64,000 nucleotides of DNA from Mycolicibacterium neworleansense (GCF_001245615.1 NZ_CWKH01000001.1:186001-250000); one strand, 5' to 3'; counted from the first letter of the stretch, positions 38,471-48,279 are shown. The notes: generated from the sequence alone by a model not told the origin. Numbers and translations: made by a program.

Positions 38471-39654
38471 ACCGGGAGTTCCTGGTCCCCGATCTCGGCG
38501 AGGGGTTGCAGGACGCCACGATCACGAGCTGGAGCGTTGCGGTGGGCGACACCGTCGAGCTTAATCAGACCCTGTGCACCGTCGAGACCAACAAGGCCGA
38601 GGTGGAGATCCCCAGCCCGTTCGCCGGCCAGGTGCTCGAGCTCGGCGGCAAGGCAGGCGACACCTTGACCGTCGGTTCGGTGTTGGTCCGGTTCGACACC
38701 CACGAGCCGGCCGAAGCTCCAACCGGCACGGTGAAAAACGGTGCGGCGCCTCGTAAATCGGTACTCGTCGGCTACGGTGCCGACGACACCATGGATACCA
38801 GCAGGCGCACACCGGGGCCCGAGGGCCCGAAGGCCCGCGCCAAGCCGCCGGTCCGCAAACTGGCGGCCGAACTGCACGTGGACATTGCAAAGTTGGCGCC
38901 GGGCTCCGGGCCGGAGGGGATCGTCACCCGCGACGACGTCCTGGCCGCGGCGGGTAGTTCGGACATCGTCGACGTCACCGGTGTGCAGGCCGCCATGGCG
39001 CGACGGATGTCGTTGTCACGTAAGGAAATCCCCGATGCTCACGCGCGGGTGGACGTGGACTGCTCCGCGTTGGTGCGGTTGCGTGAGCGCATCAAGGCTG
39101 CCGATGCCGACCTGCCTGTCACACCGTTCGTGCTGACCTTGAGGCTGCTGGTGGTGGCGCTCGGACGGCATCAGCTGCTGAACTCCACCTGGCTGGAAAC
39201 CGCCGAAGGTCCTCAGATTCACCGGCACCCGGCAGTACATCTGGGTTTCGGGGTGGCCGCGCCGCGCGGACTGCTGGTCCCCGTGGTCCGTGACGCGCAG
39301 TCGATGACGACCCGTGAGCTGGCCGCAGCGGTGGTCCGGCTTATCGAGCGGGCAAGAGCTGGAACCCTTGGCCCCGCCGAGTTGAGCGGGTCGACGTTCA
39401 CTGTGTCCAATTTCGGTGCACTCGGTCTGGACGACGGTGTGCCGGTGATCAACTATCCGGAGGCCGCCATCCTGGGTATGGGCTCGATGAAACCGCGGCC
39501 GGTGGTGTTCGACGGCGCGGTGGTACCCCGCCCCACGATGTCACTGACCTGTGCCTTCGATCATCGCGTCGTCGACGGCGCCCAGGCCGCCGCGTTCCTG
39601 TGTGACCTGCGGTCTTTGATCGAGGCGCCCGAGCTGGCCCTCGTGGACCTATAG
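38467..39654 (+). CDS. bkdC: Branched-chain 2-oxoacid dehydrogenase E2 (lipoyl acyltransferase)
   Basis: 395 residues from GTG 38467, overlapping the bkdB stop (GTGA). One lipoyl domain with ETNKAEVEI (lipoyl Lys43), a linker, an E1/E3-binding domain ([20 protein letters not shown]) and the catalytic domain ending FDHRVVDG (His366, Asp370). It moves the acyl group to CoA. In M. tuberculosis the same E2 type shares Lpd as E3; no E3 gene is in this window. Confidence 0.94.
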   Translation: MNREFLVPDLGEGLQDATITSWSVAVGDTVELNQTLCTVETNKAEVEIPSPFAGQVLELGGKAGDTLTVGSVLVRFDTHEPAEAPTGTVKNGAAPRKSVLVGYGADDTMDTSRRTPGPEGPKARAKPPVRKLAAELHVDIAKLAPGSGPEGIVTRDDVLAAAGSSDIVDVTGVQAAMARRMSLSRKEIPDAHARVDVDCSALVRLRERIKAADADLPVTPFVLTLRLLVVALGRHQLLNSTWLETAEGPQIHRHPAVHLGFGVAAPRGLLVPVVRDAQSMTTRELAAAVVRLIERARAGTLGPAELSGSTFTVSNFGALGLDDGVPVINYPEAAILGMGSMKPRPVVFDGAVVPRPTMSLTCAFDHRVVDGAQAAAFLCDLRSLIEAPELALVDL

Positions 39655-39657
39655 CGG

Positions 39658-40410
39658 CTACTTGCGCTTGGCGGCGGCCAAACGCGCAGCGAATTCCGGG
39701 GATTCGATGGAGCGGGCCTGCGGGCCGAGTTCGATGTCGACGGCGGTCCCATGCTGATCGGTGTCGACCGTTCCCGGATTCGCGGTGGCGCGCATCGAGG
39801 CCTTCGTGGCGATCACCACGTCACGTGGAGCGCCGGCCGGGCCGGCGGCGAGCATGCGTGCGGCGCCCACCGGATCCTCGGCGATCGACAACGCCAAACC
39901 ATGGCGCACTGCGGATTCGGCGTCGAAGCGCATGCCGAACAACAGCGCCGCCCGAGCCACCTGCGGGCCGACACCGCGCTGCAGCATCCAGGTGGCGCCG
40001 CCGCCGGGGTGGATGCCGAGCTTCTGGAACCGCGGATCGAACAGTGCGGCGGGGCCGGCGATACGCACGTCGGCCGCCAGGGCCAGGTTCAGGCCCGCGC
40101 CGACGGCAGCGCCGTTGACCGCGGCGATGGTCGGGAGAGTGCAGTTCGCCACAGCGAGGAACCCGTCGTAGATCTTGCGCAGGCCGTCCTCGGTGGCTTC
40201 GCCGAGCGCGGTGAGGTCGGCACCGGCACAGAATGCCTTGCCCGCACCGGTGACGATCACGGCGTGCACATCGGGATTGGCCTCGGCGGCCTCGACCGCG
40301 GCGCGCAGGGCCGCCGACATCTCGAAGGTCACCGCGTTGCGGCGATCGGGATCGTTGACGGTGATGACTGCGATGTGATCGTCGACGCTGACCAACACGG
40401 AATCCGGCAC
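39658..40410 (-). CDS. Enoyl-CoA hydratase/isomerase family protein (EchA14-like)
   Basis: 250 residues, ATG 40410. Crotonase fold with [16 protein letters not shown], oxyanion loop [12 protein letters not shown], and [24 protein letters not shown]. Position 2 of the usual catalytic Glu pair is in the [14 protein letters not shown] segment, where Glu is replaced, so classical hydratase activity is uncertain. It ends 4 bases from bkdC (convergent), which suggests a link with acyl-CoA metabolism. Confidence 0.88.
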   Translation of the reverse strand: MPDSVLVSVDDHIAVITVNDPDRRNAVTFEMSAALRAAVEAAEANPDVHAVIVTGAGKAFCAGADLTALGEATEDGLRKIYDGFLAVANCTLPTIAAVNGAAVGAGLNLALAADVRIAGPAALFDPRFQKLGIHPGGGATWMLQRGVGPQVARAALLFGMRFDAESAVRHGLALSIAEDPVGAARMLAAGPAGAPRDVVIATKASMRATANPGTVDTDQHGTAVDIELGPQARSIESPEFAARLAAAKRK

Positions 40411-40528
40411 GAGGCCACCCTAGCGTCCGGGTCGTCGGCGTGACAGTGCGCTCGGTGACCACAAATGTTCATCGAAACGTCAGCCGCCGCACCCGGCGGT
40501 CCGGCGCGGGTGAGCGGACAATGATTCG

Positions 40529-41083
40529 GTGACGGCTGACATTGCCGGTATTTCTGGCGCCCCGGGCGCCGGGTCGGTGCAGCCGACGCGGCGTCGGCTG
40601 CTGTTGTTGGCCGCGGGGGCGATCTTCCTGATCGACGTGGGAACCAAGGCTCTGGCCGTGGGCATGCTCGAGCCCGGCCGCACGGTCCCGCTGCTCGGTG
40701 ACTGGCTGGCGTGCGAACTCACCCGCAACTCCGGTGCGGCGCTGTCGATGGCCGCCGACCGTACCGTGATGCTGACCATCGTTGTTCTGTCGGTGGCCGC
40801 GGCCATCGGCTGGATCGGTGTGTATGTCCGCTCGCCGTGGTGGGCCCTGGGCCTCGGGACGATTCTGGGCGGGGCCGCGGGCAACCTCGTCGACCGGTTC
40901 TTCCGGGCTCCCGGGCCGCTGCGAGGACATGTGGTCGACTTTCTGGCCATCGGCCCGATGCCGGTGTTCAACGTCGCGGATCTCGCCGTGCTGGCAGGTG
41001 TGGTCTGGTTGATTGCGTTGTCGTTGTCGGGTTTTCCGTTCGACGGCACCGCTCGGAACTCGGGGCCGCATGCCAGAAGTTGA
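40529..41083 (+). CDS. LspA-like signal peptidase II paralog
   Basis: 184 residues from GTG 40529 with four hydrophobic helices. The signal peptidase II motifs are present in modified form: ELTRNSGAALSMAADR, GGAAGNLVDRFFR and HVVDFLAIGPMPVFNVADLAV. The two aspartates (NLVDR and NVAD) expected for the catalytic dyad are kept. The main mycobacterial lspA lies elsewhere in known genomes, so this is probably a second copy. It overlaps the next gene and sits beside lipoprotein and secreted-protein genes, which fits a role in lipoprotein maturation. Confidence 0.8.
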   Translation: MTADIAGISGAPGAGSVQPTRRRLLLLAAGAIFLIDVGTKALAVGMLEPGRTVPLLGDWLACELTRNSGAALSMAADRTVMLTIVVLSVAAAIGWIGVYVRSPWWALGLGTILGGAAGNLVDRFFRAPGPLRGHVVDFLAIGPMPVFNVADLAVLAGVVWLIALSLSGFPFDGTARNSGPHARS

Positions 41084-41474
41084 TTCGGATCTGCGGGTCG
41101 TCCCAGCGGACAGCCCGCCCAGCGTTCCATGGCACGAGACGAGGGCGGCGGTGGTCGCTGCCGGGATCGGTGGCGTACTGGCCATCGGCGCACTGGTGTT
41201 CGCGATCCTGATGACGTCGCACCACTCGGTGTCCCCGGTTCAACCTGAGCGGCTCACCCCGGTCTCGCGCACGAAGCCGGCATCGTCGCGGGCGACGACA
41301 ACGACTACCAGCACGTCGCCGCGGGCACCGGTGAGCACCAGTGACGACGCCGGACCATCAAATGCGCCTGCGCCGCCGCCGGCGGAAGCCCCGGTGGACA
41401 CCACCCTGTTGCCGACCACCACCATGTCGAACCCGTACGCCACGACGCCGGCGCCCAGTGCGGGAGCGGTCTAG
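41070..41474 (+). CDS. Single-pass membrane protein with Thr/Pro-rich exported tail
   Basis: 134 residues from ATG 41070, overlapping the LspA-like gene by 14 bases. A short N-terminus is followed by one helix (AVVAAGIGGVLAIGALVFAILM), then about 80 low-complexity Ser/Thr/Pro/Ala residues. There is no recognisable domain. Its coupling to the LspA paralog is the only hint of function. Confidence 0.65.
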   Translation: MPEVDSDLRVVPADSPPSVPWHETRAAVVAAGIGGVLAIGALVFAILMTSHHSVSPVQPERLTPVSRTKPASSRATTTTTSTSPRAPVSTSDDAGPSNAPAPPPAEAPVDTTLLPTTTMSNPYATTPAPSAGAV

Positions 41475-41839
41475 CCGATGCCGAACGGGCCGAAAGGCCC
41501 GATCGGGCCGAGGATGACAGAGGCGTCATCGGGTTCATTGGGGCAGGACACGTCGACGTACACCGTGATCGTGGATCTCGGGGCGGGCGGTGAAGACCGG
41601 TCGGGGTTGTGGATGCCCTTGACCGAGCACTCCGACAACGGCATCGTGCTGACCCCGCCTACCCAGTTGATCTCGACGTTGTAGCCCTGATCCTCGAGGT
41701 CGCTGATCACCGCATCGGCCGATTGCCCGGTGGCCGTGGGATCCGCCGCGGCTAGTGGAGCGGCGGCCACGGCGAGGATGCCGGAGCAGCACAACACCAA
41801 GGGGGAGAACGCATTAACGCACCGCGATGCTCGCGCCAT
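41471..41839 (-). CDS. Small secreted protein, paralog A
   Basis: 122 residues from ATG 41839 (GGGAGG upstream). Signal peptide with cleavage expected after PLAAA. The mature part has ADAVISDLEDQGYNVEINWVGG, STMPLSECSVKGIHNP and TVYVDVSCP, with two cysteines that could form a disulfide. The tail ends in a Gly/Pro/Phe repeat (GPIGPFGPFGIG). Its neighbour at 41904 is a clear paralog. Function is unknown. Confidence 0.82.
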   Translation of the reverse strand: MARASRCVNAFSPLVLCCSGILAVAAAPLAAADPTATGQSADAVISDLEDQGYNVEINWVGGVSTMPLSECSVKGIHNPDRSSPPAPRSTITVYVDVSCPNEPDDASVILGPIGPFGPFGIG

Positions 41840-41903
41840 GATGACCTCCCGGCGGGCCGGACCGCCGTGCCAGTCTATGCCGACAGGGGGTGGCGTGCGC
41901 CGG

Positions 41904-42218
41904 TCAGGAGTTCGAGGACTCGTCCGGGCACTGCACATCCACGTAGACCGTCACCGATGACTTCGGCAACGGGGGAACCCCGCGGTTGGGGTTGTGGATG
42001 GAATTGACCTGGCATCTGTCCAGCGGCAATGTGCTGGCGCCGCCCACCCAGTTGATGGCCACCGTATAGCCCTCGTCACCGAGCTCCGAGATGATCTGGT
42101 CGGCTGGTTGACCGCCCGGGGTGGGTTCCGCAGCCGCCGGTGGCGCGGTCCCGAATGTGATGGCCGGAACGATCACGGCCAGTCCGGCAATGTGTGAATT
42201 CCGCGTGTGCGTCAGCAT
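41904..42218 (-). CDS. Small secreted protein, paralog B
   Basis: 104 residues from ATG 42218 (GGAGGG upstream). Signal peptide ending APPAAA, then ADQIISELGDEGYTVAINWVGG, STLPLDRCQVNSIHNP and TVYVDVQCP, matching paralog A almost word for word. It lacks the Gly/Pro/Phe tail. It lies 64 bases upstream of paralog A on the same strand: a tandem duplication. Confidence 0.82.
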   Translation of the reverse strand: MLTHTRNSHIAGLAVIVPAITFGTAPPAAAEPTPGGQPADQIISELGDEGYTVAINWVGGASTLPLDRCQVNSIHNPNRGVPPLPKSSVTVYVDVQCPDESSNS

Positions 42219-42375
42219 CCCGACCCTCCTGGCGGTCGGGTCTCATGCTGTCGCTCTCACCGGTTGGCCCGGCCGTCGCCAGTAAGTGTATTCCTCCTGT
42301 ACGGCAGGTGAACGCAAAGTTACGATACTTTGGTTGGGCGACGTTCGGGCTGGTCAGGGTAAGACGGGGGTGAAA

Positions 42376-42420
42376 CGGTTCGGGCAGCGTCCGGGGAGAT
42401 GTCGGACGCTGCCCGAACCG
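42376..42420 (-). terminator. 18-bp perfect terminator hairpin
   Basis: CGGTTCGGGCAGCGTCCG pairs with CGGACGCTGCCCGAACCG around a 9-base loop, starting one base after the stop of the Pro-rich secreted protein gene (minus strand). The stem is very stable and has no U-tract. Confidence 0.85.
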
Positions 42421-42421
42421 C

Positions 42422-43102
42422 TCATGGCGCCGGAGGTGCGGGAGCCGGCGGGACTGGCGGTGCGGCCGGGTCCACCGGTGCGGCCGGGTCCGGAAGGTAC
42501 TGGGCGAGTCCCGGTGGGACATTGGTGCCCGGCAAAGGCGCCGTGCCGGGCAATGGCTCACCGAGTTGCTGCTGGGGCATCTGGCCGAGCAGCGAGCCCT
42601 TCAGGTTGCCGTTGCGGTACAGCTCGTGCAGCTGTTTGAGGTAATCGCGCCCCGAGATGTCGGCGTTCTCCTCACCCGGTGCCACCCCGACCATCGTTCC
42701 CTGGCCCGGGGCGGCGGGCTTCTCGTTCTGGGGGAGCAGATAACCGTTGTTGAAGGCACGCAGGCTGGGTGGGGCGGCGGCGGGCGGACCGCCGGGGGCC
42801 GCGTTCTGCGCCAGCAAGTTGTTCGGATTCAGGTCGACGCCTTGCGGCAAACCGAGCGGCCCGCCGGTCGGCGTGCCGTTCTGCTCGAGCAGGGACAAGC
42901 CGGTGGGTCCCAGCGGAGCGCCGATCCCCGGCACCATCGGCCCCTGGGGTGGAGGCGGAGGAGCGGGTGCGGGAACCGCCGGTTCGACAGGGGCATCCGG
43001 GGCCGGATCGGCAGCGGCGGTCGCCGAGGAGGCGACCGCCGCTCCGAGCGCCAGCACGCCGGCCACCATGATGCGATGTGACGGCTTCAGCGTGGGTTTC
43101 AT
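42422..43102 (-). CDS. Pro/Ala-rich exported protein
   Basis: 226 residues from ATG 43102. The signal peptide MKPTLKPSHRIMVAGVLALG...ATAAADP is followed by a Pro-rich chain with LLEQNGTPTGGPLGLPQGVDLNPNNLLAQNAAPGG and YLKQLHELYRNGNLKGSLLGQMP. It has no cysteines and no catalytic motif. It follows the MspA-like gene by 20 bases, so it is probably co-transcribed and may be a cell-wall partner. Confidence 0.78.
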   Translation of the reverse strand: MKPTLKPSHRIMVAGVLALGAAVASSATAAADPAPDAPVEPAVPAPAPPPPPQGPMVPGIGAPLGPTGLSLLEQNGTPTGGPLGLPQGVDLNPNNLLAQNAAPGGPPAAAPPSLRAFNNGYLLPQNEKPAAPGQGTMVGVAPGEENADISGRDYLKQLHELYRNGNLKGSLLGQMPQQQLGEPLPGTAPLPGTNVPPGLAQYLPDPAAPVDPAAPPVPPAPAPPAP

Positions 43103-43122
43103 GACAGTGGGTTCAGCCCGGC

Positions 43123-43803
43123 TCAGACGGACTTGGTGACGCCGTAGTAGGCCACCACGTCGTCGGTGTCGGTCGTGGAGCTGGTCAGGGTCGCGTAGGA
43201 CCGCAGGAACGACTGGCCGACGCAGCCGTCGAGCTTGATGTGGACGTCCTTGAGTGTGACGCGAACGGGTGCGGCCTTGAACGACTTCTTGTTCACCGAA
43301 ACGTTGTTCACGGTTCCGGGCTTGAGGTGGATCTCGATCGTGCCGGACAGCGGGACGCTCAGGCCGGTGGGGATCAGGCCGCCCAGGGTCGATCCGGAGG
43401 TGGACAGACCCACCGAACCGATGAGGCGGACCTGGCCCAGGTCGATGCCGCAACCGATCTGGTATCCAGTGTCCAGGGTGCCGCCGTTGAGGGTGGTCTT
43501 CCCTGCGCCGCTGACGGTTCCGGTGAAGGTGCCGGCCACCATGTACTCGCGCGAGGACACGGCGGTGGTCAGCGGGGCGACGGGCAGCTGGCTCTCGTTG
43601 CTGGCCGCCACGGTGAGCTTCCAGCCGTCGGGGGTGGTGACGACACCGGGCTCGGCGGAGGCGACTACGCCGTTGTCGATCGGCGGGCCGTCGACCGCGG
43701 CGGGGTCCGGCGGCGGGGGCGGGGGATCAGCCTGTGCAAGGGGCGCAATCGCTACAGGGGCCAACATGCAGACTGCAGCCAGGGTGGCAAAACGACTCAA
43801 CAT
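43123..43803 (-). CDS. MspA-family porin-like secreted protein
   Basis: 226 residues from ATG 43803. Signal peptide MLSRFATLAAVCMLAPVAIAP-LAQA, a short Pro stretch, then the MspA-type beta domain: TTPDGWKLTVAASNE, SSREYMVAGTFTGTVSG and TLDTGYQIGCGIDLGQVRL. Members form or resemble outer-membrane pores. This one has two cysteines (GCGIDL, DGCVGQ) absent from classical MspA, so pore formation is not certain. It heads a two-gene operon. Confidence 0.83.
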   Translation of the reverse strand: MLSRFATLAAVCMLAPVAIAPLAQADPPPPPPDPAAVDGPPIDNGVVASAEPGVVTTPDGWKLTVAASNESQLPVAPLTTAVSSREYMVAGTFTGTVSGAGKTTLNGGTLDTGYQIGCGIDLGQVRLIGSVGLSTSGSTLGGLIPTGLSVPLSGTIEIHLKPGTVNNVSVNKKSFKAAPVRVTLKDVHIKLDGCVGQSFLRSYATLTSSTTDTDDVVAYYGVTKSV

Positions 43804-44208
43804 GCGTGAACTTGCGCCTCTCGTGGTTCTGGATCCTGATGGTCTGCGACGCGTCATGGTCGTCAGAAGCCATGGCATCCAAGGAATCTGTCGCGACGAA
43901 TCATGAACCGGTCGCGTTTCGAAACGGTGAACAACGCCCCAACAGTTGCCGCCGCATTCCCATCCAGCTGGAGTCCGCCAAACTGTGAGCTTGCTGGTAA
44001 TGGCGTGGGCCACAATGCCTTCCTTATATAGATAGGCGATTCCGCACCGCGCACACAATGGACGATCGGTAGAGGTGACGCGTTGGTCGTCCGTTCACCT
44101 TCTGGACACTTGACCCCTCGACGGTATGGGAGCAATGCAAGCGAGGCCTGCCCGCGTTCGGTCGACGAACGGATGGATGGGGCGGGTTTCTACCTTTGGA
44201 GGACACAG
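43804..44208. other. Divergent intergenic region, porin-like / secreted protein
   Basis: About 400 bases with no convincing gene. It holds the promoter of the MspA-like operon on the minus strand, in an A/T-richer patch around 43960-44060, and that of the secreted protein on the plus strand. Frames reading into either gene lack ribosome sites. Confidence 0.45.
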
Positions 44209-44823
44209 GTGACATCACAGCGACTCGGGCGAGGACTTGCTGTCTTCGGTATCGCACTGGGAGTCGGATTCGCAGTGATGCCAACGGCGTCGGCCGAACC
44301 CGATGGTGCCGTCCATACCGATCCCGCGCCGATCCCGGCGCCCGCCCCGAGTCCCGCGCCGGTGGGTTCGCCCGATCCCATGGCCGCTCCGGCTCCGGTC
44401 GGTGTGCCCGATCCGGCCGCGCCGCCGGTTGCCGCGGGTGACATCGGACCCGCCGCGGTCACCGCGTGCTCGCAGTTCGCCGATGCGCTGGACAACGCCG
44501 CCACGTTCTATGGGGACTTCGCCGACACGATCGAGGGCACCGAGCGTCCCGACTACGCGGATCCGATCGTGAACATGTCGAATACGAGTGGTCGCACGGC
44601 ACTTCGCGAGTCGGCCGCGCAGGCGATGAGTGCGGCGAACACGCCCGGGCTGTCGCCGGACATCGCCAGCCCGATGCGCTCGTGGTCGCTGGACGCCACC
44701 AAGCTGCTGTTGAAGATGGGGCTGCGCGGTAGTGGGAACACCCTGAATGTGACCGCCAACGAGCTCAACGAGGACGCGCACAACGCACAGATGGCGTGCG
44801 CGCTGGCCGGCACGCATGCCTGA
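44209..44823 (+). CDS. Secreted Pro/Ala-rich protein with helical C-terminal domain
   Basis: 204 residues from GTG 44209 (GGAGGA 7 bases upstream). Signal peptide ending PTASAEP, a Pro-rich repeat (PAPIPAPAPSPAPVGSPDP), then a helical domain (VTACSQFADALDNAATFYGDFADTIEG ... NEDAHNAQMACALAG) with two cysteines. I do not recognise a named family. The stop lies within the start region of the following lipoprotein gene, so the two are coupled. Confidence 0.82.
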   Translation: MTSQRLGRGLAVFGIALGVGFAVMPTASAEPDGAVHTDPAPIPAPAPSPAPVGSPDPMAAPAPVGVPDPAAPPVAAGDIGPAAVTACSQFADALDNAATFYGDFADTIEGTERPDYADPIVNMSNTSGRTALRESAAQAMSAANTPGLSPDIASPMRSWSLDATKLLLKMGLRGSGNTLNVTANELNEDAHNAQMACALAGTHA

Positions 44824-45517
44824 TTCGGCTCCGATGCGTGCGGTATTGCGCTGTGCAACAGCCATTCTGGTGACGGCGCTGGCCTTGAGTGGCTGTTCGG
44901 GTGGCGGCAAGGACGAGTCGGCTGCGCCCAAACTGCTCGGGGACGCCGACCTCGACGGCCTGCTGCTCAGTGCCGACGAGATGAACACCCTGATGGGGAC
45001 CACCGGGATGACGCCACGTCAGACGGTGCGGACGATGGGCGATCACCGCAACCTGCTGCCCAACCTCAACTGCCTGGGAGTGTGGCAGGTCAACGAGGCG
45101 GCGATCTACGGAGAAGGCTGGACTGCGATGCGTCAGCAGCTGCAGCGCTCACCCAACAATGACAACTGGGACAACCTGGTGGTCCAGTCGGTGGTGTCGT
45201 ACCCGTCGGAGCAGCAGGCGCGCGATTTCTATCGGCAGTCGGCCGACCGCTGGGCCAAGTGTTCCGATCACAATGTCAACATCAACCTCAACGGGCAGCA
45301 GCTGCCCAAGTGGCGCAGCGGGCCGCTGACCGAGACGGACACTCAGTTGACGATGCCGTTCACCCGGGGCACGGGAGAGCAGCTCCGCTCCTGCCAGCGG
45401 GTGCTGGCGGTCGAGGCGAACGTGATCATCGACGCCCAAGCCTGCAAGCCGGCCAACTCGACGGTGACGCAGGCCGCCCAGGTGGCCGACGAGGTCAAAG
45501 CGCTCATTCGCGGCTGA
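44816..45517 (+). CDS. PknH-type sensor-domain lipoprotein
   Basis: 233 residues from ATG 44816, overlapping the previous stop; ATG 44834 is an alternative. Lipobox ALSGC (Cys27). The rest matches the PknH extracellular sensor fold found in many mycobacterial lipoproteins: LLSADEMNTLMG, NCLGVWQVNEAAIYG, WDNLVVQSVVSYPSEQQARDF and SCQRVLAVEANVIIDAQAC, with the conserved cysteine pairs. It is anchored on the outer face of the membrane; the ligand is unknown. Confidence 0.88.
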   Translation: MPDSAPMRAVLRCATAILVTALALSGCSGGGKDESAAPKLLGDADLDGLLLSADEMNTLMGTTGMTPRQTVRTMGDHRNLLPNLNCLGVWQVNEAAIYGEGWTAMRQQLQRSPNNDNWDNLVVQSVVSYPSEQQARDFYRQSADRWAKCSDHNVNINLNGQQLPKWRSGPLTETDTQLTMPFTRGTGEQLRSCQRVLAVEANVIIDAQACKPANSTVTQAAQVADEVKALIRG

Positions 45518-45559
45518 GCCCGGGCCCGCCCTGGTGGCGGGTAGTCTGTTGCTCGCAGC

Positions 45560-45795
45560 TGGTTTGCCGGTACCGGGGTGTTTGCGGTGCCGGCATCGAG
45601 CGCCGCATGCTGATCGAGATGCGGCGTGAGAGGGAACCCGGTGGGAATCCGGGACTGTCCCGCAGCGGTATGCAGGAACGACCGCCGTCATCAGCACTGG
45701 CCCGCAGGAATCTGCGGCTGGGAAGCGACGGCCAGTAGGAGCACGGATTGCGTGCGCGCCTGTGAGTCCGAAGACCTGCCAGCCGTACCGGGCGC
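45560..45795 (+). ncRNA. Cobalamin (B12) riboswitch upstream of metE
   Basis: Conserved core elements occur in order: GGGAACCCGGTGGGAATCCG and the following CTGTCCCGCAGCGGT (about 45652-45672), GGGAAGCGACGGCCAGTAGG (about 45720-45740), and the B12 box AGTCCGAAGACCTGCCAG (about 45766-45783). The closing stem pairs CCGGTAC (45567-45573) with GTACCGG (45785-45791). Adenosyl- or methylcobalamin would switch off the B12-independent enzyme encoded next. Confidence 0.95.
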
Positions 45796-45820
45796 GCCGC
45801 GTCCGGTGGTTCATCGCCTC

Positions 45821-45913
45821 GTGGAATGGGCAGTGACCGAACGCGGTTCGCTCGTGGCGGGTGGCCGTGGTCGGTTCGGTGTCTCCTGGCGGTGGCCATC
45901 CCTCGCATGTTGA
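45821..45913 (+). other. Candidate leader ORF (30 codons) in the metE expression platform
   Basis: A GTG at 45821 opens a frame ([15 protein letters not shown]...) that ends with TGA at 45911-45913, 11 bases before the metE ATG. It begins 30 bases after the riboswitch closes. It has no strong ribosome site, so this is a candidate for translational coupling only. Confidence 0.3.
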
Positions 45914-45924
45914 AGGACGTCGTC

Positions 45925-48198
45925 ATGAGCACAACCGCAACACCCTTTTCCGCCACCATTCTGGGGTCACCCCGAATCGGGCCCAAACGTGAACTCAAAC
46001 GTGCCCTCGAGAAATACTGGGCAGGTCGTATCGAGCGCGCAGAACTCGAGTCCGTCGCGGCGAGCTTGCGGCGCGACACCTGGGAGTCTCTCGTCGCGGC
46101 CGGGCTGGACTCGATTCCGGTCAACACGTTCTCCTACTACGACCAGATGCTTGACACCGCAGTTCTGCTCGGTGCCCTGCCAACCCGGGTGAACGGCATC
46201 GCCGACGATCTGGATCGCTATTTCGCTGCGGCCCGCGGCGACGACGAGAATGCTCCGTTGGAGATGACCAAGTGGTTCGACACGAACTACCACTACCTCG
46301 TGCCCGAGATCGGGCCGGAGGCCATCTTCACCCTCAATCCGGCCAAGGTGCTAGGGGAGTTGGAAGAGGCACGTGCACAGGGGATTCCGGCACGTCCGGT
46401 AATCGTCGGTCCCATCACCTTCCTGGCGCTGTCCAAAGCCGTCGATGGTGCGGAAGCGCCGCTGGCTCGCCTCGGTGACCTCGTAGAGGTCTATGCCGAA
46501 CTGCTGGAACTGTTGGCAGATAAGGGAATCGAGTGGGTTCAGATCGACGAGCCGGTGTTGGTGACCGACATCGTCGACAATGCAGCCGAACTCGCCGAGC
46601 GAACCTACACTCGTCTTGGCGAACTGGCCAAGCGGCCGTCCGTTTTCGCCGCAACCTATTTCGGTGAGCGCAGCGATGCGCTGGCCGCCCTGGCGCGTAC
46701 CCCAGTCGAGGCCATCGGCGTCGATCTGGTTGCCGGAACCGGTGCCGCGCCGGCCGCAGTGCCGGAGCTCGCCGACAAGCTCGTGGTGGCGGGTGTGGTC
46801 GACGGGCGCAATATCTGGCGCACTGACTTGGAGGCAGCTCTGGGCAGCCTCTCCAAACTGCTGGGCAGCGCCAAGACGGTGGCGGTGTCGACATCGTGTT
46901 CGACACTGCATGTGCCTTACACCCTCGATGCGGAGAACGACCTGGACGCTGCGCTGCGGAGCCGGCTGGCCTTTGGCTTCGAGAAGGTCGCTGAGGTGGT
47001 GGCGCTGGCGCGCGGTCTCAAAGACGGACGTGAGACCATCTCGGCGGAGATCGCAGCGTCCAACGCGGCCCTCGAGTCGCGCACATCCGATCCACGGCTC
47101 CACAACGGCCAAGTCCGGGAACGGATCTCAGCGATCGTTGCTTCGGGCGCCAAGCGGGGACCGGCCGATCGGCGGCGGGCCGCCCAACAGGGCCGGCTGA
47201 AACTTCCTGCGCTGCCTACCACGACGATCGGGTCCTACCCGCAGACCTCGGCCATTCGTATTGCCCGCGCCGAGCTCAGGTCCGGGAAGATCGACGCCGC
47301 GGAGTACGAGCGTCGGATGAAGGCCGAGATCGCCGACGTCATCAAACTGCAGGAGCAGCTGGGCCTCGACGTGCTGGTGCACGGCGAGCCCGAGCGCAAC
47401 GACATGGTGCAGTACTTCGCCGAGCAGCTCGACGGGTTCTTCGCCACGCAGAACGGTTGGGTGCAGTCCTATGGCAGTCGGTGCGTGCGTCCGCCGATCC
47501 TGTACGGGGATGTGGGCCGGCCCGAGCCGATGACGGTCGAGTGGATCACCTATGCCCAGTCTCTGACGGCCAAGCCGGTCAAGGGCATGCTCACCGGCCC
47601 GGTGACCATTCTTGCCTGGTCGTTCGTTCGCGATGACCAGCCACTGGCGGATACGGCTGCACAGGTGGCACTGGCGATTCGGGACGAGACGGTCGATCTG
47701 CAGGCGGCCGGCATCGCGATCATCCAGGTCGACGAGCCCGCACTGCGTGAGCTGCTGCCGTTGCGCTCGAAAGACAAAGAGGCGTACCTGAACTGGGCGG
47801 TGGACGCGTTCCGCTTGTCCACCTCGGGGGTGGACGATTCCACCCAGATCCACACCCATCTCTGCTACTCGGAGTTCGGTGAGGTGATCGGCGCCATCGC
47901 AGATCTCGATGCCGATGTGACCTCGATCGAAGCGGCCCGGTCCCACATGGAGGTGCTCGATGATCTCAACGCCGCCGGATTCTCGAACAGCGTCGGACCC
48001 GGTGTGTACGACATCCATTCGCCGAGGGTCCCCGGAGTCGAAGAGATAGCCGCGTTGCTGCGGGAGGCGCTCGATGCGGTTACGGCCGAACGACTCTGGG
48101 TCAACCCGGACTGCGGGTTGAAGACTCGTACCACCGACGAGGTGACCGAGTCGCTCAAGCACCTGGTCGCCGCGGCCGCCGAGGTTCGCAGAGGATAG
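45925..48198 (+). CDS. metE: Cobalamin-independent methionine synthase
   Basis: 757 residues from ATG 45925 (GAAGGA upstream); the frame is open to 45826 but that stretch is non-conserved leader. It transfers methyl from methyltetrahydropteroyl-tri-glutamate to homocysteine. N-terminal domain starts [21 protein letters not shown]; the C-terminal catalytic domain has [12 protein letters not shown] and the zinc ligands His645 and Cys647 ([11 protein letters not shown]) and Cys730 (NPDCGLKTR). It is regulated by the upstream cobalamin riboswitch, as known for M. tuberculosis metE. It ends before a palindromic element facing a convergent methyltransferase gene. Confidence 0.97.
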   Translation: MSTTATPFSATILGSPRIGPKRELKRALEKYWAGRIERAELESVAASLRRDTWESLVAAGLDSIPVNTFSYYDQMLDTAVLLGALPTRVNGIADDLDRYFAAARGDDENAPLEMTKWFDTNYHYLVPEIGPEAIFTLNPAKVLGELEEARAQGIPARPVIVGPITFLALSKAVDGAEAPLARLGDLVEVYAELLELLADKGIEWVQIDEPVLVTDIVDNAAELAERTYTRLGELAKRPSVFAATYFGERSDALAALARTPVEAIGVDLVAGTGAAPAAVPELADKLVVAGVVDGRNIWRTDLEAALGSLSKLLGSAKTVAVSTSCSTLHVPYTLDAENDLDAALRSRLAFGFEKVAEVVALARGLKDGRETISAEIAASNAALESRTSDPRLHNGQVRERISAIVASGAKRGPADRRRAAQQGRLKLPALPTTTIGSYPQTSAIRIARAELRSGKIDAAEYERRMKAEIADVIKLQEQLGLDVLVHGEPERNDMVQYFAEQLDGFFATQNGWVQSYGSRCVRPPILYGDVGRPEPMTVEWITYAQSLTAKPVKGMLTGPVTILAWSFVRDDQPLADTAAQVALAIRDETVDLQAAGIAIIQVDEPALRELLPLRSKDKEAYLNWAVDAFRLSTSGVDDSTQIHTHLCYSEFGEVIGAIADLDADVTSIEAARSHMEVLDDLNAAGFSNSVGPGVYDIHSPRVPGVEEIAALLREALDAVTAERLWVNPDCGLKTRTTDEVTESLKHLVAAAAEVRRG

Positions 48199-48279
48199 CG
48201 GGTCAGCTCGTGGCAGCCTGAGCATCCAGCCAGGCTGCCAACGGCGCGCCGATCGGGGTCGCGTAGGCTTTTCGAATCG

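Noticed and set aside
43804..44058. N-terminal extension of the MspA-like protein
   Set aside because: It would bury the clear signal peptide starting at 43803 behind about 85 unrelated residues.
45826..45924. In-frame 33-codon extension of MetE
   Set aside because: It lies in the riboswitch expression platform, is not MetE-like, and the ATG at 45925 has GAAGGA in front.
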